Below are positions 1 through 5,942 of a stretch of 5,942 bases of DNA, one piece after another; within the stretch, counting starts at the first letter, position 1; each line of letters begins with the position of its first letter. The DNA lies in NCBI GenBank assembly GCA_002451065.1, contig DKBC01000093.1, forward strand, positions 1-5,942, in the 5' to 3' direction. Source of the stretch: Betaproteobacteria bacterium UBA6910 (lineage in GTDB: Bacteria > Pseudomonadota > Gammaproteobacteria > Burkholderiales > UBA6910). The notes under the pieces were generated by a model. That model searched no databases, was not told the DNA's origin, and saw only the letters and a program-made list of their open reading frames with translations. The position numbers and the translations under genes are program-made.

Positions 1-51
1 TTCCGGGCTCTTTTTGCCTCAGGTTGCTTACCGTGATCCCCGCACTCCATC
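1..51 (+). other. Non-coding leader upstream of pqqB
   Basis: This short stretch between the left edge and pqqB holds no recognisable gene. None of its three forward frames gives the C-terminal Glu-x-x-x-Tyr peptide typical of PqqA, so the precursor gene is not here. A C-rich then T-rich run (CCGGGCTCTTTTT, 3-15) could be the right half of a hairpin and T tract of the kind often found between pqqA and pqqB, but the left half would lie outside the window. No convincing -10/-35 pair and no Shine-Dalgarno sequence is visible before the pqqB start. Confidence 0.5.
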
Positions 52-966
52 ATGCGGATCCGGGTTCTCGGTTCCGCGGCGGGCGGGGGATTTCCGCAGT
101 GGAACTGTAACTGCCCTAATTGCGACGGTGTCCGCCGGGGCACCGTCCGCGCCCAGCCGCGAAACCAGTCTTCCATCGCCGTCAGCAATGACGGGAAGGA
201 CTGGGTGTTGTTCAACGCGTCCCCGGACCTTCTCGCCCAGATCAAGGCCTTTCCGGATTTGCAGCCGGCCCGGGCGCTGAGGGACACGGGCATCGCCGCC
301 GTGGTGCTCATCGACGCCCAGATCGATCACACCACCGGGCTGCTCATGCTCCGGGAGGGAAAGGCCCTCGAGATCTATTGCACCGACATGGTTCGCGAAG
401 ATCTCACCACCGGCAACCCGCTGTTCAACATCCTGGGCCATTTCTGCGGCGTGAACTGGCATCGGATAGCCACCGCTCCCGGCTCCGGCTTTTCGATTCC
501 CGCGGTTCCCGGTCTGCGCTTCGCGGCGGTGCCGCTGCGCAGCAAGGCGCCTCCCTACTCGCCCCACCGGGAGGATCCCCACGAGGGAGACAACATCGGG
601 GTGCGCATCGAGGACACCGCCAGCGGCCGGAACGTGTTCTACGCGCCGGGTCTGGGGGAGATCGAGCCCCACCTCAAGCCGCTGCTCGAGGACGCCGACT
701 GCGTGATGGTGGACGGCACCTTCTGGACCGACGACGAAATGGTCCGGCTCGGGATTTCCAAGAAGCGGGCCCGGGAGATCGGCCACCTGCCCCAGTCAGG
801 GCCGGGGGGGATGATCAGCGTCATGGACGGTTTGTCGAAGCCGAGGAAGATTCTCATTCACATCAACAATACCAATCCCATCCTCGTGGAGGACTCGCCG
901 GAGCGGGCGCAACTCGCCGCCCACGGCATCGAGGTCGCCTACGACGGAATGGAAGTGGAGCTATAG
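52..966 (+). CDS. pqqB: PqqB, PQQ biosynthesis metallo-beta-lactamase-fold protein
   Basis: This 304-residue protein has the normal length for PqqB, a cytoplasmic member of the metallo-beta-lactamase fold. PqqB is needed for full PQQ production. Published work on the family links it to hydroxylation of the tyrosine ring in the Glu-Tyr intermediate; the older idea that it carries PQQ across the membrane is less favoured. Visible hallmarks are the N-terminal zinc-binding CxCxxC (C19, C21, C24), the modified metal-site motif D88-A-Q-I-D92-H93 with following T-T-G, the [10 protein letters not shown] segment, GHLPQSG (residues 244-250) and IHINNTNP (269-276), ending in the family-typical YDGMEVEL. 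The ATG at 52 is the only start possible: an in-frame TGA lies at 34-36 with no start codon between. No Shine-Dalgarno sequence precedes it, so translation may depend on an upstream gene, probably pqqA. The gene ends 9 bases before pqqC, whose ribosome binding site overlaps the pqqB stop codon. Identification is secure from the motifs; the enzymatic role is family knowledge. Confidence 0.97.
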   Translation: MRIRVLGSAAGGGFPQWNCNCPNCDGVRRGTVRAQPRNQSSIAVSNDGKDWVLFNASPDLLAQIKAFPDLQPARALRDTGIAAVVLIDAQIDHTTGLLMLREGKALEIYCTDMVREDLTTGNPLFNILGHFCGVNWHRIATAPGSGFSIPAVPGLRFAAVPLRSKAPPYSPHREDPHEGDNIGVRIEDTASGRNVFYAPGLGEIEPHLKPLLEDADCVMVDGTFWTDDEMVRLGISKKRAREIGHLPQSGPGGMISVMDGLSKPRKILIHINNTNPILVEDSPERAQLAAHGIEVAYDGMEVEL

Positions 967-970
967 GAGA
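965..970 (+). promoter_or_regulatory. Ribosome binding site of pqqC
   Basis: AGGAGA lies six to seven bases before the pqqC ATG at 976 and overlaps the pqqB stop codon (TAG, 964-966). Ribosomes finishing pqqB would therefore sit on this site, which suggests translational coupling. It is the clearest Shine-Dalgarno sequence among the four pqq genes. Confidence 0.75.
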
Positions 971-975
971 CCAGC

Positions 976-1722
976 ATGGGCGCCGCGGAAAAACTGCCCT
1001 GGACCCAGGAGGAATTCGAGCAACGGCTGCGCGAGAAGGGCAAGTCCTACCACATCTACCACCCGTTCCACGTGATGATGTACGAGGGCCGCCTCACCCA
1101 GGCGCAGCTGCAGTGCTGGGTCGCCAACCGCTTCTACTACCAGATCAGCATTCCCATCAAGGACGCGGCGGTGATGTCCAACTGCCCCGACCGGGACGTG
1201 CGCCGGGGCTGGATCCAGCGCATCCTGGACCACGACGGCGTCGGCGGCGACGAGGGCGGCATCGAGGCCTGGATCCGGCTCGGCGAGGCCGTGGGCCTGT
1301 CGCGGGAAGACGTCACCTCGCTCCGCCTGGTGGTGCCCGGCGTGCGCTTCGCGGTGGATGCCTACGTCAACTTCGCCCGCCAACGGCCCTGGCAGGAGGC
1401 GGTGTGCTCCTCCCTCACCGAGCTGTTCGCGCCCCATATCCACCAGCAGCGCATCACCTCCTGGCCGGAAAAATATCCCTGGATCAAGCCGGAGGGGCTT
1501 CACTATTTCCGCAAGCGCCTCACGGAAGCGCGGCGCGACGTGGTGCAGGGGCTGCAGATCACCCTCGACCACTTCGGCCACAGCCGCGAGATGCAGGAGC
1601 GGGCGCTGGACATCCTGCAATTCAAGCTGGACGTGCTGTGGAGCCTCGCCGATTCCATCATGCTCGCCTGCTGCGACGTGAAGATCGAGAATGACGTCAC
1701 CTACTCCCGTATCCCGCGCTGA
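976..1722 (+). CDS. pqqC: PqqC, pyrroloquinoline-quinone synthase
   Basis: PqqC (EC 1.3.3.11) catalyses the last step of PQQ synthesis, a cofactor-free ring closure and multi-electron oxidation using oxygen, in the cytoplasm. The 248-residue product is an all-helical haem-oxygenase-like protein of family-typical size. By comparison with Klebsiella PqqC as I recall it, with an offset of +2, the active-site residues are all present: Y25, H26, R52, Q56, K62, R82, H86, Y130, E149, H156, Y177 and R181. K217 matches the lysine near position 214 after a one-residue insertion. Highly conserved blocks include [40 protein letters not shown] and [10 protein letters not shown]. The C-terminal tail after about residue 229, with a Cys-Cys pair, is less conserved. 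The ATG at 976 has a good ribosome binding site. The 3' end overlaps pqqD by 32 bases in another frame. PqqC and PqqD are therefore separate proteins here, not the PqqCD fusion known from some methylotrophs. Confidence 0.97.
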   Translation: MGAAEKLPWTQEEFEQRLREKGKSYHIYHPFHVMMYEGRLTQAQLQCWVANRFYYQISIPIKDAAVMSNCPDRDVRRGWIQRILDHDGVGGDEGGIEAWIRLGEAVGLSREDVTSLRLVVPGVRFAVDAYVNFARQRPWQEAVCSSLTELFAPHIHQQRITSWPEKYPWIKPEGLHYFRKRLTEARRDVVQGLQITLDHFGHSREMQERALDILQFKLDVLWSLADSIMLACCDVKIENDVTYSRIPR

Positions 1723-1984
1723 CGTCTTCGGGCTCTCCAAGCTGCTGCGCCTGCAGTGGGAGGAGGCCCAGGGCTGCTACGTGCTGCTCTACCCCGAGGG
1801 CATGGTGAAGCTCAACGGCAGCGCCGGCGAGATCCTGCGCCGGGTGGACGGCAAGCAGAGCGTGGACGGCATCCTCGGCGACCTGCGCCAGGCATTTCCC
1901 GACGCCCCCGACATGGAGGCCGACGTCATCGCCATGCTGGAAGCCGCCCGCGAGCGCGGCTGGATCGAACGCAAAGATGGCTGA
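1691..1984 (+). CDS. pqqD: PqqD, PqqA peptide chaperone (RRE domain)
   Basis: PqqD is a small winged-helix-like protein that binds the PqqA precursor peptide and presents it to PqqE; it is the founding example of the RiPP recognition element. This copy has 97 residues, slightly longer than the roughly 90 common in the family. The core is easily recognised: [22 protein letters not shown] from about residue 20, followed by [13 protein letters not shown] and a C-terminal helix ending in [12 protein letters not shown]. The ATG at 1691 is the only usable start before the conserved core, since no ATG, GTG or TTG codon follows until after it. The gene must therefore begin inside pqqC, overlapping it by 32 bases. 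There is no strong Shine-Dalgarno sequence, so translation is probably coupled to pqqC. It overlaps pqqE by 8 bases, matching the stoichiometric PqqD-PqqE complex known from the family. Confidence 0.95.
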   Translation: MTSPTPVSRADVFGLSKLLRLQWEEAQGCYVLLYPEGMVKLNGSAGEILRRVDGKQSVDGILGDLRQAFPDAPDMEADVIAMLEAARERGWIERKDG

Positions 1985-3134
1985 CGCGAATCCCAAACCC
2001 CTGTGGCTCCTTGCAGAGGTCACTTACCGCTGCCCGCTGCATTGCGCGTTCTGCTACAACCCGACGGACTACGTCCGCCACACCAAGAACGAGCTCGGGA
2101 CCGAGGAATGGATCAGCGCGCTGCGCCAGGCCCGGGCCATGGGAGCGCTGCAGCTCGGCATTTCCGGCGGCGAGCCCCTGCTGCGGGACGACATCGAGGA
2201 ACTGGTGGCCGAGGCTCGCAAACTTGGCTACTACAGCAACCTGATCACCTCGGGCGTCGGGCTCACCGAGAAGCGCATCGCCGAGTTCAAGCGCGGCGGG
2301 CTGGACCACATCCAGCTCTCGATGCACGACATCACCAAGGAGATCAACAATTTCATCACCGACACCAACACCTTCGAGCTGAAAAAGAAGGTGGCGGCGA
2401 TGATCAAGGGCCACGACTACCCCATGGTGCTGAACGTGGTGATCCACCGCTACAACATCGAGCACGTGGCGGAAATCCTGGAAATGGCGGAGGCCATCGG
2501 CGCCGACTACGTGGAGCTCGCCAACACCCAGTATTACGGCTGGGCCCTGATCAACCGCGCCCAGCTCATGCCCACCCGGGAGCAGCTCGAGAAGGCCGAG
2601 GAGGCCACCAATCGCTTCCGCGCCAAGGTCGGCAACCGGATGAAGATCTACTTCGTGGTGCCCGACTATTACGCGGAAAGGCCCAAGGCCTGCATGAACG
2701 GCTGGGGATCGGTGTTCATGATCGTGACCGCCGACGGCACGGTGCTGCCCTGCCATTCGGCGCGCACCCTGCCCGGCCTCGAGTTTCCCAACGTGCGCGG
2801 TCAGCCCCTGGAGTGGATCTGGAACGAATCGCCGGCGTTCAACAAGTACCGCGGCGACGGCTGGATGAAGGAGCCCTGCCGCTCGTGTCCGGAGAAGACC
2901 AAGGATTTCGGCGGCTGCCGCTGCCAGGCTTTCCTGCTCACCGGCGAGGCGGAAAATGCCGATCCGGTGTGCACCCTGTCGCCCCACCGCCAGGTGGTGG
3001 ACCGGGCCATCGAGGAAGCCAAGACCCCCGCGGTCCGCGCCCAGCCCATCGTGTTCCGCAACGACGGGAATTCCCGCAAGCTGGCGGAAGGCGCCCGGGA
3101 CCTGGTGCCGCCCAGCATCCACGGCCTGCCCTGA
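1977..3134 (+). CDS. pqqE: PqqE, radical SAM/SPASM enzyme that cross-links PqqA
   Basis: PqqE uses S-adenosylmethionine and iron-sulfur clusters to form the carbon-carbon bond between Glu and Tyr of PqqA held by PqqD, the first committed step of the pathway. The 385-residue product has the usual length. The radical SAM motif CxxxCxxC is C19, C23, C26, and the SAM-binding GGEP is at 64-67. The C-terminal SPASM region carries C239, C259, C301, C304, D310, C314, C316 and C332. Spacing matches the Methylobacterium extorquens enzyme as I recall it, offset by 9, in which an aspartate (here D310) is an unusual ligand of the second auxiliary cluster. The ATG at 1977 overlaps the end of pqqD by 8 bases and has no strong ribosome binding site, so coupled translation is likely. 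No truncation or missing ligand is seen. It is the last pqq gene here; a hairpin follows 20 bases after its stop codon. Confidence 0.98.
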   Translation: MADANPKPLWLLAEVTYRCPLHCAFCYNPTDYVRHTKNELGTEEWISALRQARAMGALQLGISGGEPLLRDDIEELVAEARKLGYYSNLITSGVGLTEKRIAEFKRGGLDHIQLSMHDITKEINNFITDTNTFELKKKVAAMIKGHDYPMVLNVVIHRYNIEHVAEILEMAEAIGADYVELANTQYYGWALINRAQLMPTREQLEKAEEATNRFRAKVGNRMKIYFVVPDYYAERPKACMNGWGSVFMIVTADGTVLPCHSARTLPGLEFPNVRGQPLEWIWNESPAFNKYRGDGWMKEPCRSCPEKTKDFGGCRCQAFLLTGEAENADPVCTLSPHRQVVDRAIEEAKTPAVRAQPIVFRNDGNSRKLAEGARDLVPPSIHGLP

Positions 3135-3153
3135 GCGGGCGCGAATGGAAGTC

Positions 3154-3177
3154 CGGCAGCGGGTTGGGGCGCTGCCG
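3154..3177 (+). repeat. 8-bp perfect inverted repeat downstream of pqqE
   Basis: CGGCAGCG (3154-3161) and CGCTGCCG (3170-3177) are exact reverse complements separated by an 8-base G-rich loop. The hairpin starts 20 bases after the pqqE stop codon. It could attenuate or terminate pqq transcription, or protect the mRNA 3' end. It is not a standard intrinsic terminator, because the only T-rich stretch (TTTGTTT, 3187-3193) begins about nine bases after the stem. Its right arm also lies where the -35 region of the downstream promoter would fall, so an operator role is an alternative. Confidence 0.45.
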
Positions 3178-3192
3178 CGAGCGGGCTTTGTT

Positions 3193-3201
3193 TGCCATAA
3201 T
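3193..3201 (+). promoter_or_regulatory. Putative extended -10 sigma-70 promoter for the ABC exporter genes
   Basis: TGCCATAAT fits an extended -10 element: TGn followed by CATAAT, five of six matches to TATAAT. It stands out as the most AT-rich spot in a GC-rich gap. A transcript starting near 3208 would have a leader of roughly 18 bases before the ATG at 3226. The -35 region (about 3172-3178, CTGCCGC) matches the consensus poorly, as is tolerated with an extended -10. If real, it lets the exporter be transcribed separately from pqqB-E. Confidence 0.45.
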
Positions 3202-3225
3202 CCCCAGGCCGAGCCGCCACCCAAC

Positions 3226-4179
3226 ATGACTCCCGCCATCGAAGCCCGAGGCCTGGCCAAGTCCTACGGCGACGTCGTCGCCGTGGACGGCATCGACCTC
3301 GCGATCCCCCGCGGCCAGTTCTTCGGACTCCTGGGCCCCAATGGCTCGGGAAAGACCAGCACCGTGCACATGCTCTCGACCCTGGTGCGCCCCACCCGGG
3401 GCAGCGCCAGCGTGGCGGGGCACGACGTGAGCCGCAACCCGGTGGCGGTGCGCGGCGGCATCGGGGTGGTGTTCCAGGAGCTGGCCCTGGACAACAACCT
3501 CTCGGTCGCCGAAAACCTGCGCTTCGCCGGTCTGCTCAATCACCTGTCTCTGAAGGACGTCCAAGCGCGGGGGCGGGAGCTGCTGGGGCTGTTCGGGCTG
3601 GAGGAGCGGCGCGACCACCCGGTGGGCGCCCTCTCCGGAGGGCAGCGCCGCGCCCTGGATATCGCGCGCGGGCTCATCCACCGCCCCGAGGTGCTGTTTC
3701 TCGACGAGCCCACCATCGGCCTCGACGTGCCCAACCGCCGCCGCATCTGGCGCCACATCGAGCGCCTGCGGGCGGAGGAGCGCATCACCGTGTTCCTCAC
3801 CACGCACTATCTGGAAGAGGCCGCGGATTGCGACCAGGTGGCGTTCATGCGCCAGGGGCGCATCGTGCGCAGCGGCGAGCCCGGCACGCTGACGCGGCAG
3901 CTGGGCCACTGGATCATCGAGGTCGAAGGCGAAGAGCCGGCGGCCCTGGAACAGCTCCTCGTCCCGCGCCTCGGCCACTGCCTCGCCGACGGGGAGCGCC
4001 TTTCCTTCCGGCACGAAGCCGACGACCTGGCGCCGATCCTCTCCCTGCAGCGGGAGCTCGGCCCGCGCATCACCGGCCTGAGCTGGCGCCGCCCCAACCT
4101 CAGCGACGTCTTCCTCTGGATCAACGAGAAGGGCCTGTGGGACCGGCTGCCGCAGCCGGCGGAGGTGACCACGCCGTGA
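3226..4179 (+). CDS. ABC-2 type exporter, ATP-binding protein (DrrA/CcmA-like)
   Basis: This 317-residue cytoplasmic ATPase would drive the membrane permease encoded directly after it. All nucleotide-binding elements are visible: Walker A GPNGSGKTS (37-45), Q-loop Q84, signature LSGGQ (136-140), Walker B LFLDEP (157-162) with catalytic E161, D-loop GLD (165-167) and switch H194. A C-terminal extension of about 85-100 residues ending in an LSDVFLWINEKG segment is typical of DrrA/CcmA-type exporter ATPases. The ATG at 3226 is preferred because the family usually starts just before the IEARGLAKSYG block. An in-frame ATG at 3145 would add 27 unconserved residues and would span the predicted promoter and hairpin. 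There is no clear Shine-Dalgarno sequence. The stop codon overlaps the GTG start of the permease by four bases, so the two form an operon. The substrate cannot be read from sequence. Location beside pqqE suggests a PQQ-linked role, but multidrug, polysaccharide or lipid export is equally possible on sequence alone. Confidence 0.9.
   Translation: MTPAIEARGLAKSYGDVVAVDGIDLAIPRGQFFGLLGPNGSGKTSTVHMLSTLVRPTRGSASVAGHDVSRNPVAVRGGIGVVFQELALDNNLSVAENLRFAGLLNHLSLKDVQARGRELLGLFGLEERRDHPVGALSGGQRRALDIARGLIHRPEVLFLDEPTIGLDVPNRRRIWRHIERLRAEERITVFLTTHYLEEAADCDQVAFMRQGRIVRSGEPGTLTRQLGHWIIEVEGEEPAALEQLLVPRLGHCLADGERLSFRHEADDLAPILSLQRELGPRITGLSWRRPNLSDVFLWINEKGLWDRLPQPAEVTTP
4161..4168 (+). promoter_or_regulatory. 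Strong ribosome binding site that fixes the GTG start of the permease
   Basis: GGAGGTGA is an almost ideal Shine-Dalgarno sequence seven bases before the GTG at 4176. It lies within the last codons of the ATPase gene and is the best such site in the window. It decides in favour of GTG at 4176 as the permease start, overlapping the ATPase stop codon. Confidence 0.85.
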
Positions 4180-4994
4180 CCGCGCGTCCTTTCCTGGCCG
4201 TGCTTCAGCGGGAAGTGCTCAAGCTGTTCCGCCAGCGGGGCCGGCTCCTGGCGTCCATGATCCGGCCCCTGATCTGGCTGCTGGTGATCGGCGCCGGCGT
4301 CGAGTCGCTCATCGGAGGCGAGGGCGGCGGCAGCTACCGCCAGTTCCTGGTGCCGGGCATCCTCGGCATGACCATGCTGTTCGGCGCCATGCTCGCCGCG
4401 CTTTCCACGGTCTATGACAAGGAATCCGGCGTGATGCGCATGCTGGTGATCGCGCCCTTCCCCCACTACTGGATCGTGATCGCCAAGCTGCTGGGGGCGA
4501 TCCTCTCGGCCGTGATCCAGGCCATGATTTTGCTGGCGCTGCTCGGTGTCCTCGGTTTCCTCGGCTCCATCGTGTCCTGGCCCCTGCTGGCGCTGGGCAT
4601 CCTGGGCACGGCGCTCGCCTCCGGCGCCATCGGCATGGTCATCGCCGCGGTGACCCGCACCCTGGACAACTACGCGGTGATCATGAACGTGGTGATCTTC
4701 CCGTCGTTCTTCTTCTCCGGCGCGCTCTATCCCGTTTCCCACCTGCCCCCTGCGCTGGCCTGGATCGCCACCGTGAACCCTTTCACCTACGGCGTGGACC
4801 TGCTCAAGCACGCGGCGCTTCCCGCGGGGCACGCGTTTGCGGCCGACTTTTCGCCCCTGCTGGACATCGGGGTGCTGGTCCTGTTCAGCGCCGTCGCCAT
4901 CACCGGGGCCTGCATCCGCTTTTCCCAGGAATCCGCGGTCCAGCCCCTGCTCCAGGTGCCGGGGCGGCGCCGCAAAAAGCCCCAGGCCGGCTGA
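4176..4994 (+). CDS. ABC-2 type exporter, permease protein
   Basis: The 272-residue product is an inner-membrane permease of the ABC-2 family, partner of the ATPase encoded immediately upstream. After a short basic amphipathic N-terminus (REVLKLFRQRGRLLASMIRP), about six membrane segments can be read from hydrophobicity, at roughly residues 29-46, 57-79, 100-126, 136-159, 167-186 and 228-247. The family-typical block FPSFFFSGALYPVSHLPP (175-192) followed by VNPFTYGVDLLK (200-211) is present, as is the VYDKESGVMRMLVIAP loop (79-94) expected to contact the ATPase. It ends in a basic tail (GRRRKKPQAG), consistent with a cytoplasmic C-terminus. Translation starts at GTG 4176, which overlaps the ATPase stop as GTGA and has a strong ribosome binding site. 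Length and architecture are normal for DrrB/NodJ-like permeases. Export is inferred from the family, since no substrate-binding protein is encoded nearby; the substrate is unknown. Confidence 0.9.
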   Translation: MTARPFLAVLQREVLKLFRQRGRLLASMIRPLIWLLVIGAGVESLIGGEGGGSYRQFLVPGILGMTMLFGAMLAALSTVYDKESGVMRMLVIAPFPHYWIVIAKLLGAILSAVIQAMILLALLGVLGFLGSIVSWPLLALGILGTALASGAIGMVIAAVTRTLDNYAVIMNVVIFPSFFFSGALYPVSHLPPALAWIATVNPFTYGVDLLKHAALPAGHAFAADFSPLLDIGVLVLFSAVAITGACIRFSQESAVQPLLQVPGRRRKKPQAG

Positions 4995-4997
4995 CAC

Positions 4998-5025
4998 CCG
5001 GGACAGGCCGCGGCGGGCTTCCCGG
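4998..5025. terminator. Inverted repeat in the convergent gap, possible bidirectional terminator
   Basis: CCGGGA (4998-5003) pairs with TCCCGG (5020-5025) around a 16-base GC-rich loop, filling most of the 33-base gap between two convergent genes. The position suits a shared terminator, but the stem is short and there is no T tract on either strand. Chance pairing in GC-rich DNA cannot be excluded. Confidence 0.25.
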
Positions 5026-5027
5026 AT

Positions 5028-5942
5028 TCACGGTCTCGGCAGCGGCCGCCGCGCGCCGGTTTCGGCGTCGAACCCGAAGATCCGCTCTTCCGGCATCCCG
5101 AACCAGGCCGTGGCGCCCGGCGCCAGTTGCGCGCCCGGCTCCGCCCGGCCCTTGATGCGGGTGCCCCGCCACTCGCCCACCACCCAGGTCTCGGGCCCGG
5201 TGGGTTCCACCACCGAGACTTCCGCCGCGATGGCGCCCGCGGATGGCGTGGCGGCGACCCGGACGTCGGCGGGACGCACGCCGAGCACCACCGGTGCCCC
5301 GGCGCGAGCCGCGAAGCGCGCCAGCGCCGGCTCGCCGGCGAGCCGCTCTCCCGGCAGGATGTTCATCTCGGGGCTGCCGACGAATTTGGCCACGAACAGG
5401 TTGGCGGGGGCGTGGTAGATCTCGGAGGGCGTGCCGCACTGCTGCACCCGGCCGTCCTTGAGCACCGCGATGCGGTGCGAGAGCACCATGGCCTCCTCCT
5501 GGTCGTGGGTCACGAACAGGGTGGTGACCCGGTGCAGCGCGTGCAGCCGCTTCAGCTCCTCCCGCATCTCCAGCCGCAGCCGCGCGTCCAGGTTCGACAG
5601 CGGCTCGTCCATGAGAAACGCTGCGGGACGCCGGACCAACGCGCGCCCCAGGGCGACCCGCTGGCGCTGGCCGCCCGAGAGCTGCCCCGGCCTGCGCTCC
5701 AGCAGCGCCTCCAGCCCCAGGCTGCGCGCCACCTCCTCGACCCGGGGCCCGATGTCGCGGGCCGCGACCCGGCGGTTCTTCAGGGGAAAGGCCAGGTTCT
5801 CCCGCACCGAGAGGTGGGGATACAGGGCATAGCTCTGGAACACCATGGCCACGTCCCGGTCCTGGGGATCCAGATGGTCCACGGCCCGCCCGTCGAATTC
5901 GATGCTGCCCGCGCTGGGCGCCTCGATGCCCGCCACCAGGTG
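5028..5942 (-). CDS. Sugar-type ABC importer ATP-binding protein (MalK/UgpC-like), partial
   Basis: This is the C-terminal part of an ABC ATPase of the carbohydrate-uptake (CUT1, MalK/UgpC/MsmX) group. The 304 visible codons run open to the window edge, so the start and the Walker A motif lie beyond 5942; about 45 residues would be missing from a normal protein of about 350. The first visible residues (HLVAGIEAPSAG) match the stretch just after Walker A. Counted from the edge, visible motifs are Q-loop VFQ (Q36), signature LSGGQ (88-92), Walker B AFLMDEP (108-114) with E113, D-loop NLDA (117-120) and switch H146 in VTHDQEEAM. After about residue 190 (GSPEMNILPG) comes the C-terminal TOBE-like regulatory region with the VLGVRPADV block. 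The GTG at 5934-5936 is an internal valine codon, not a start. The importer's permeases and binding protein would lie to the right. It converges on the exporter permease with 33 bases between stop codons and is a separate transcription unit. The transported sugar cannot be told. Confidence 0.92.
   Translation of the reverse strand, partial: HLVAGIEAPSAGSIEFDGRAVDHLDPQDRDVAMVFQSYALYPHLSVRENLAFPLKNRRVAARDIGPRVEEVARSLGLEALLERRPGQLSGGQRQRVALGRALVRRPAAFLMDEPLSNLDARLRLEMREELKRLHALHRVTTLFVTHDQEEAMVLSHRIAVLKDGRVQQCGTPSEIYHAPANLFVAKFVGSPEMNILPGERLAGEPALARFAARAGAPVVLGVRPADVRVAATPSAGAIAAEVSVVEPTGPETWVVGEWRGTRIKGRAEPGAQLAPGATAWFGMPEERIFGFDAETGARRPLPRP

Noticed and set aside
21..40. Possible promoter just before pqqB (TTGCTTACCGTGAT)
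   Set aside because: The candidate -10 (CGTGAT) matches the consensus poorly and no properly spaced -35 is visible; pqqB is more likely read from a promoter further upstream.
378..1694. Long plus-strand open frame of 438 codons across pqqB and pqqC
   Set aside because: It is in a different frame from both conserved proteins and gives an Arg/Gly/Pro-rich product without motifs; it is a GC-driven shadow.
3145..3225. Alternative upstream ATG that would extend the exporter ATPase by 27 residues
   Set aside because: The extra residues do not resemble the family, no ribosome binding site precedes the codon, and the stretch overlaps the hairpin and putative -10 element.
1926..3260. Long minus-strand open frame of 444 codons antisense to pqqE
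   Set aside because: It lies opposite the clearly conserved pqqE, shows no recognisable domain, and is low-complexity Gly/His/Ala/Val-rich, as expected from the antisense of GC-rich coding DNA.
3807..4997. Long minus-strand open frame of 396 codons opposite the exporter genes
   Set aside because: It is rich in Gly, His, Asp and Gln with no domain, and mirrors the codon bias of the convincing exporter genes on the plus strand.
5934..5936. GTG read as the start of the minus-strand ATPase
   Set aside because: The frame continues upstream to the edge as His-Leu-Val-Ala-Gly, the conserved stretch following Walker A, so this is an internal valine codon.
1..5942. CRISPR arrays, tRNA or rRNA genes, insertion sequences
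   Set aside because: Reading the window shows no regularly spaced repeats, tRNA-like cloverleaf, rRNA sequence, transposase or terminal inverted repeats; coding genes fill almost all of the space.

Overview
The window is a GC-rich, tightly packed proteobacterial stretch holding the pyrroloquinoline quinone (PQQ) biosynthesis genes pqqB, pqqC, pqqD and pqqE in the usual order. They are followed on the same strand by a two-gene ABC-2 type exporter (ATPase and permease), and then, on the opposite strand, by the 3' part of a sugar-type (MalK/UgpC-like) ABC ATPase gene that runs off the right edge. PQQ production, GC content and gene style suggest a Gram-negative beta- or gammaproteobacterium that uses periplasmic quinoprotein dehydrogenases, such as a methylotroph or alcohol/glucose oxidiser. 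That placement is inference, because no taxonomic marker is present.

Layout: 1-51 is a short non-coding leader. pqqB lies at 52-966, pqqC at 976-1722, pqqD at 1691-1984 (overlapping pqqC by 32 bases) and pqqE at 1977-3134 (overlapping pqqD by 8 bases). A 91-base gap (3135-3225) holds a perfect 8-bp hairpin and a plausible extended -10 promoter. The exporter ATPase (3226-4179) and permease (4176-4994) overlap by four bases, with a strong ribosome binding site for the permease inside the ATPase gene. A 33-base convergent gap with a modest inverted repeat precedes the minus-strand sugar-type ATPase (5028 to beyond 5942).

How the genes work together: PqqE (radical SAM) with PqqD (peptide chaperone) cross-links Glu and Tyr in the PqqA precursor peptide. 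PqqB is associated with hydroxylation of the excised Glu-Tyr unit, and PqqC carries out the final ring closure and oxidation. The precursor gene pqqA and any dedicated peptidase (pqqF/G) are not in the window; pqqA probably lies just upstream of base 1. The four enzymes appear intact, with every expected metal or active-site residue that I could check in place. The exporter next to them is the most interesting element. PQQ is made in the cytoplasm and used in the periplasm, and its export route is not settled, so this pair is a reasonable but unproven candidate for moving PQQ or a precursor, or for another job linked to quinoprotein metabolism. Otherwise the region looks ordinary.
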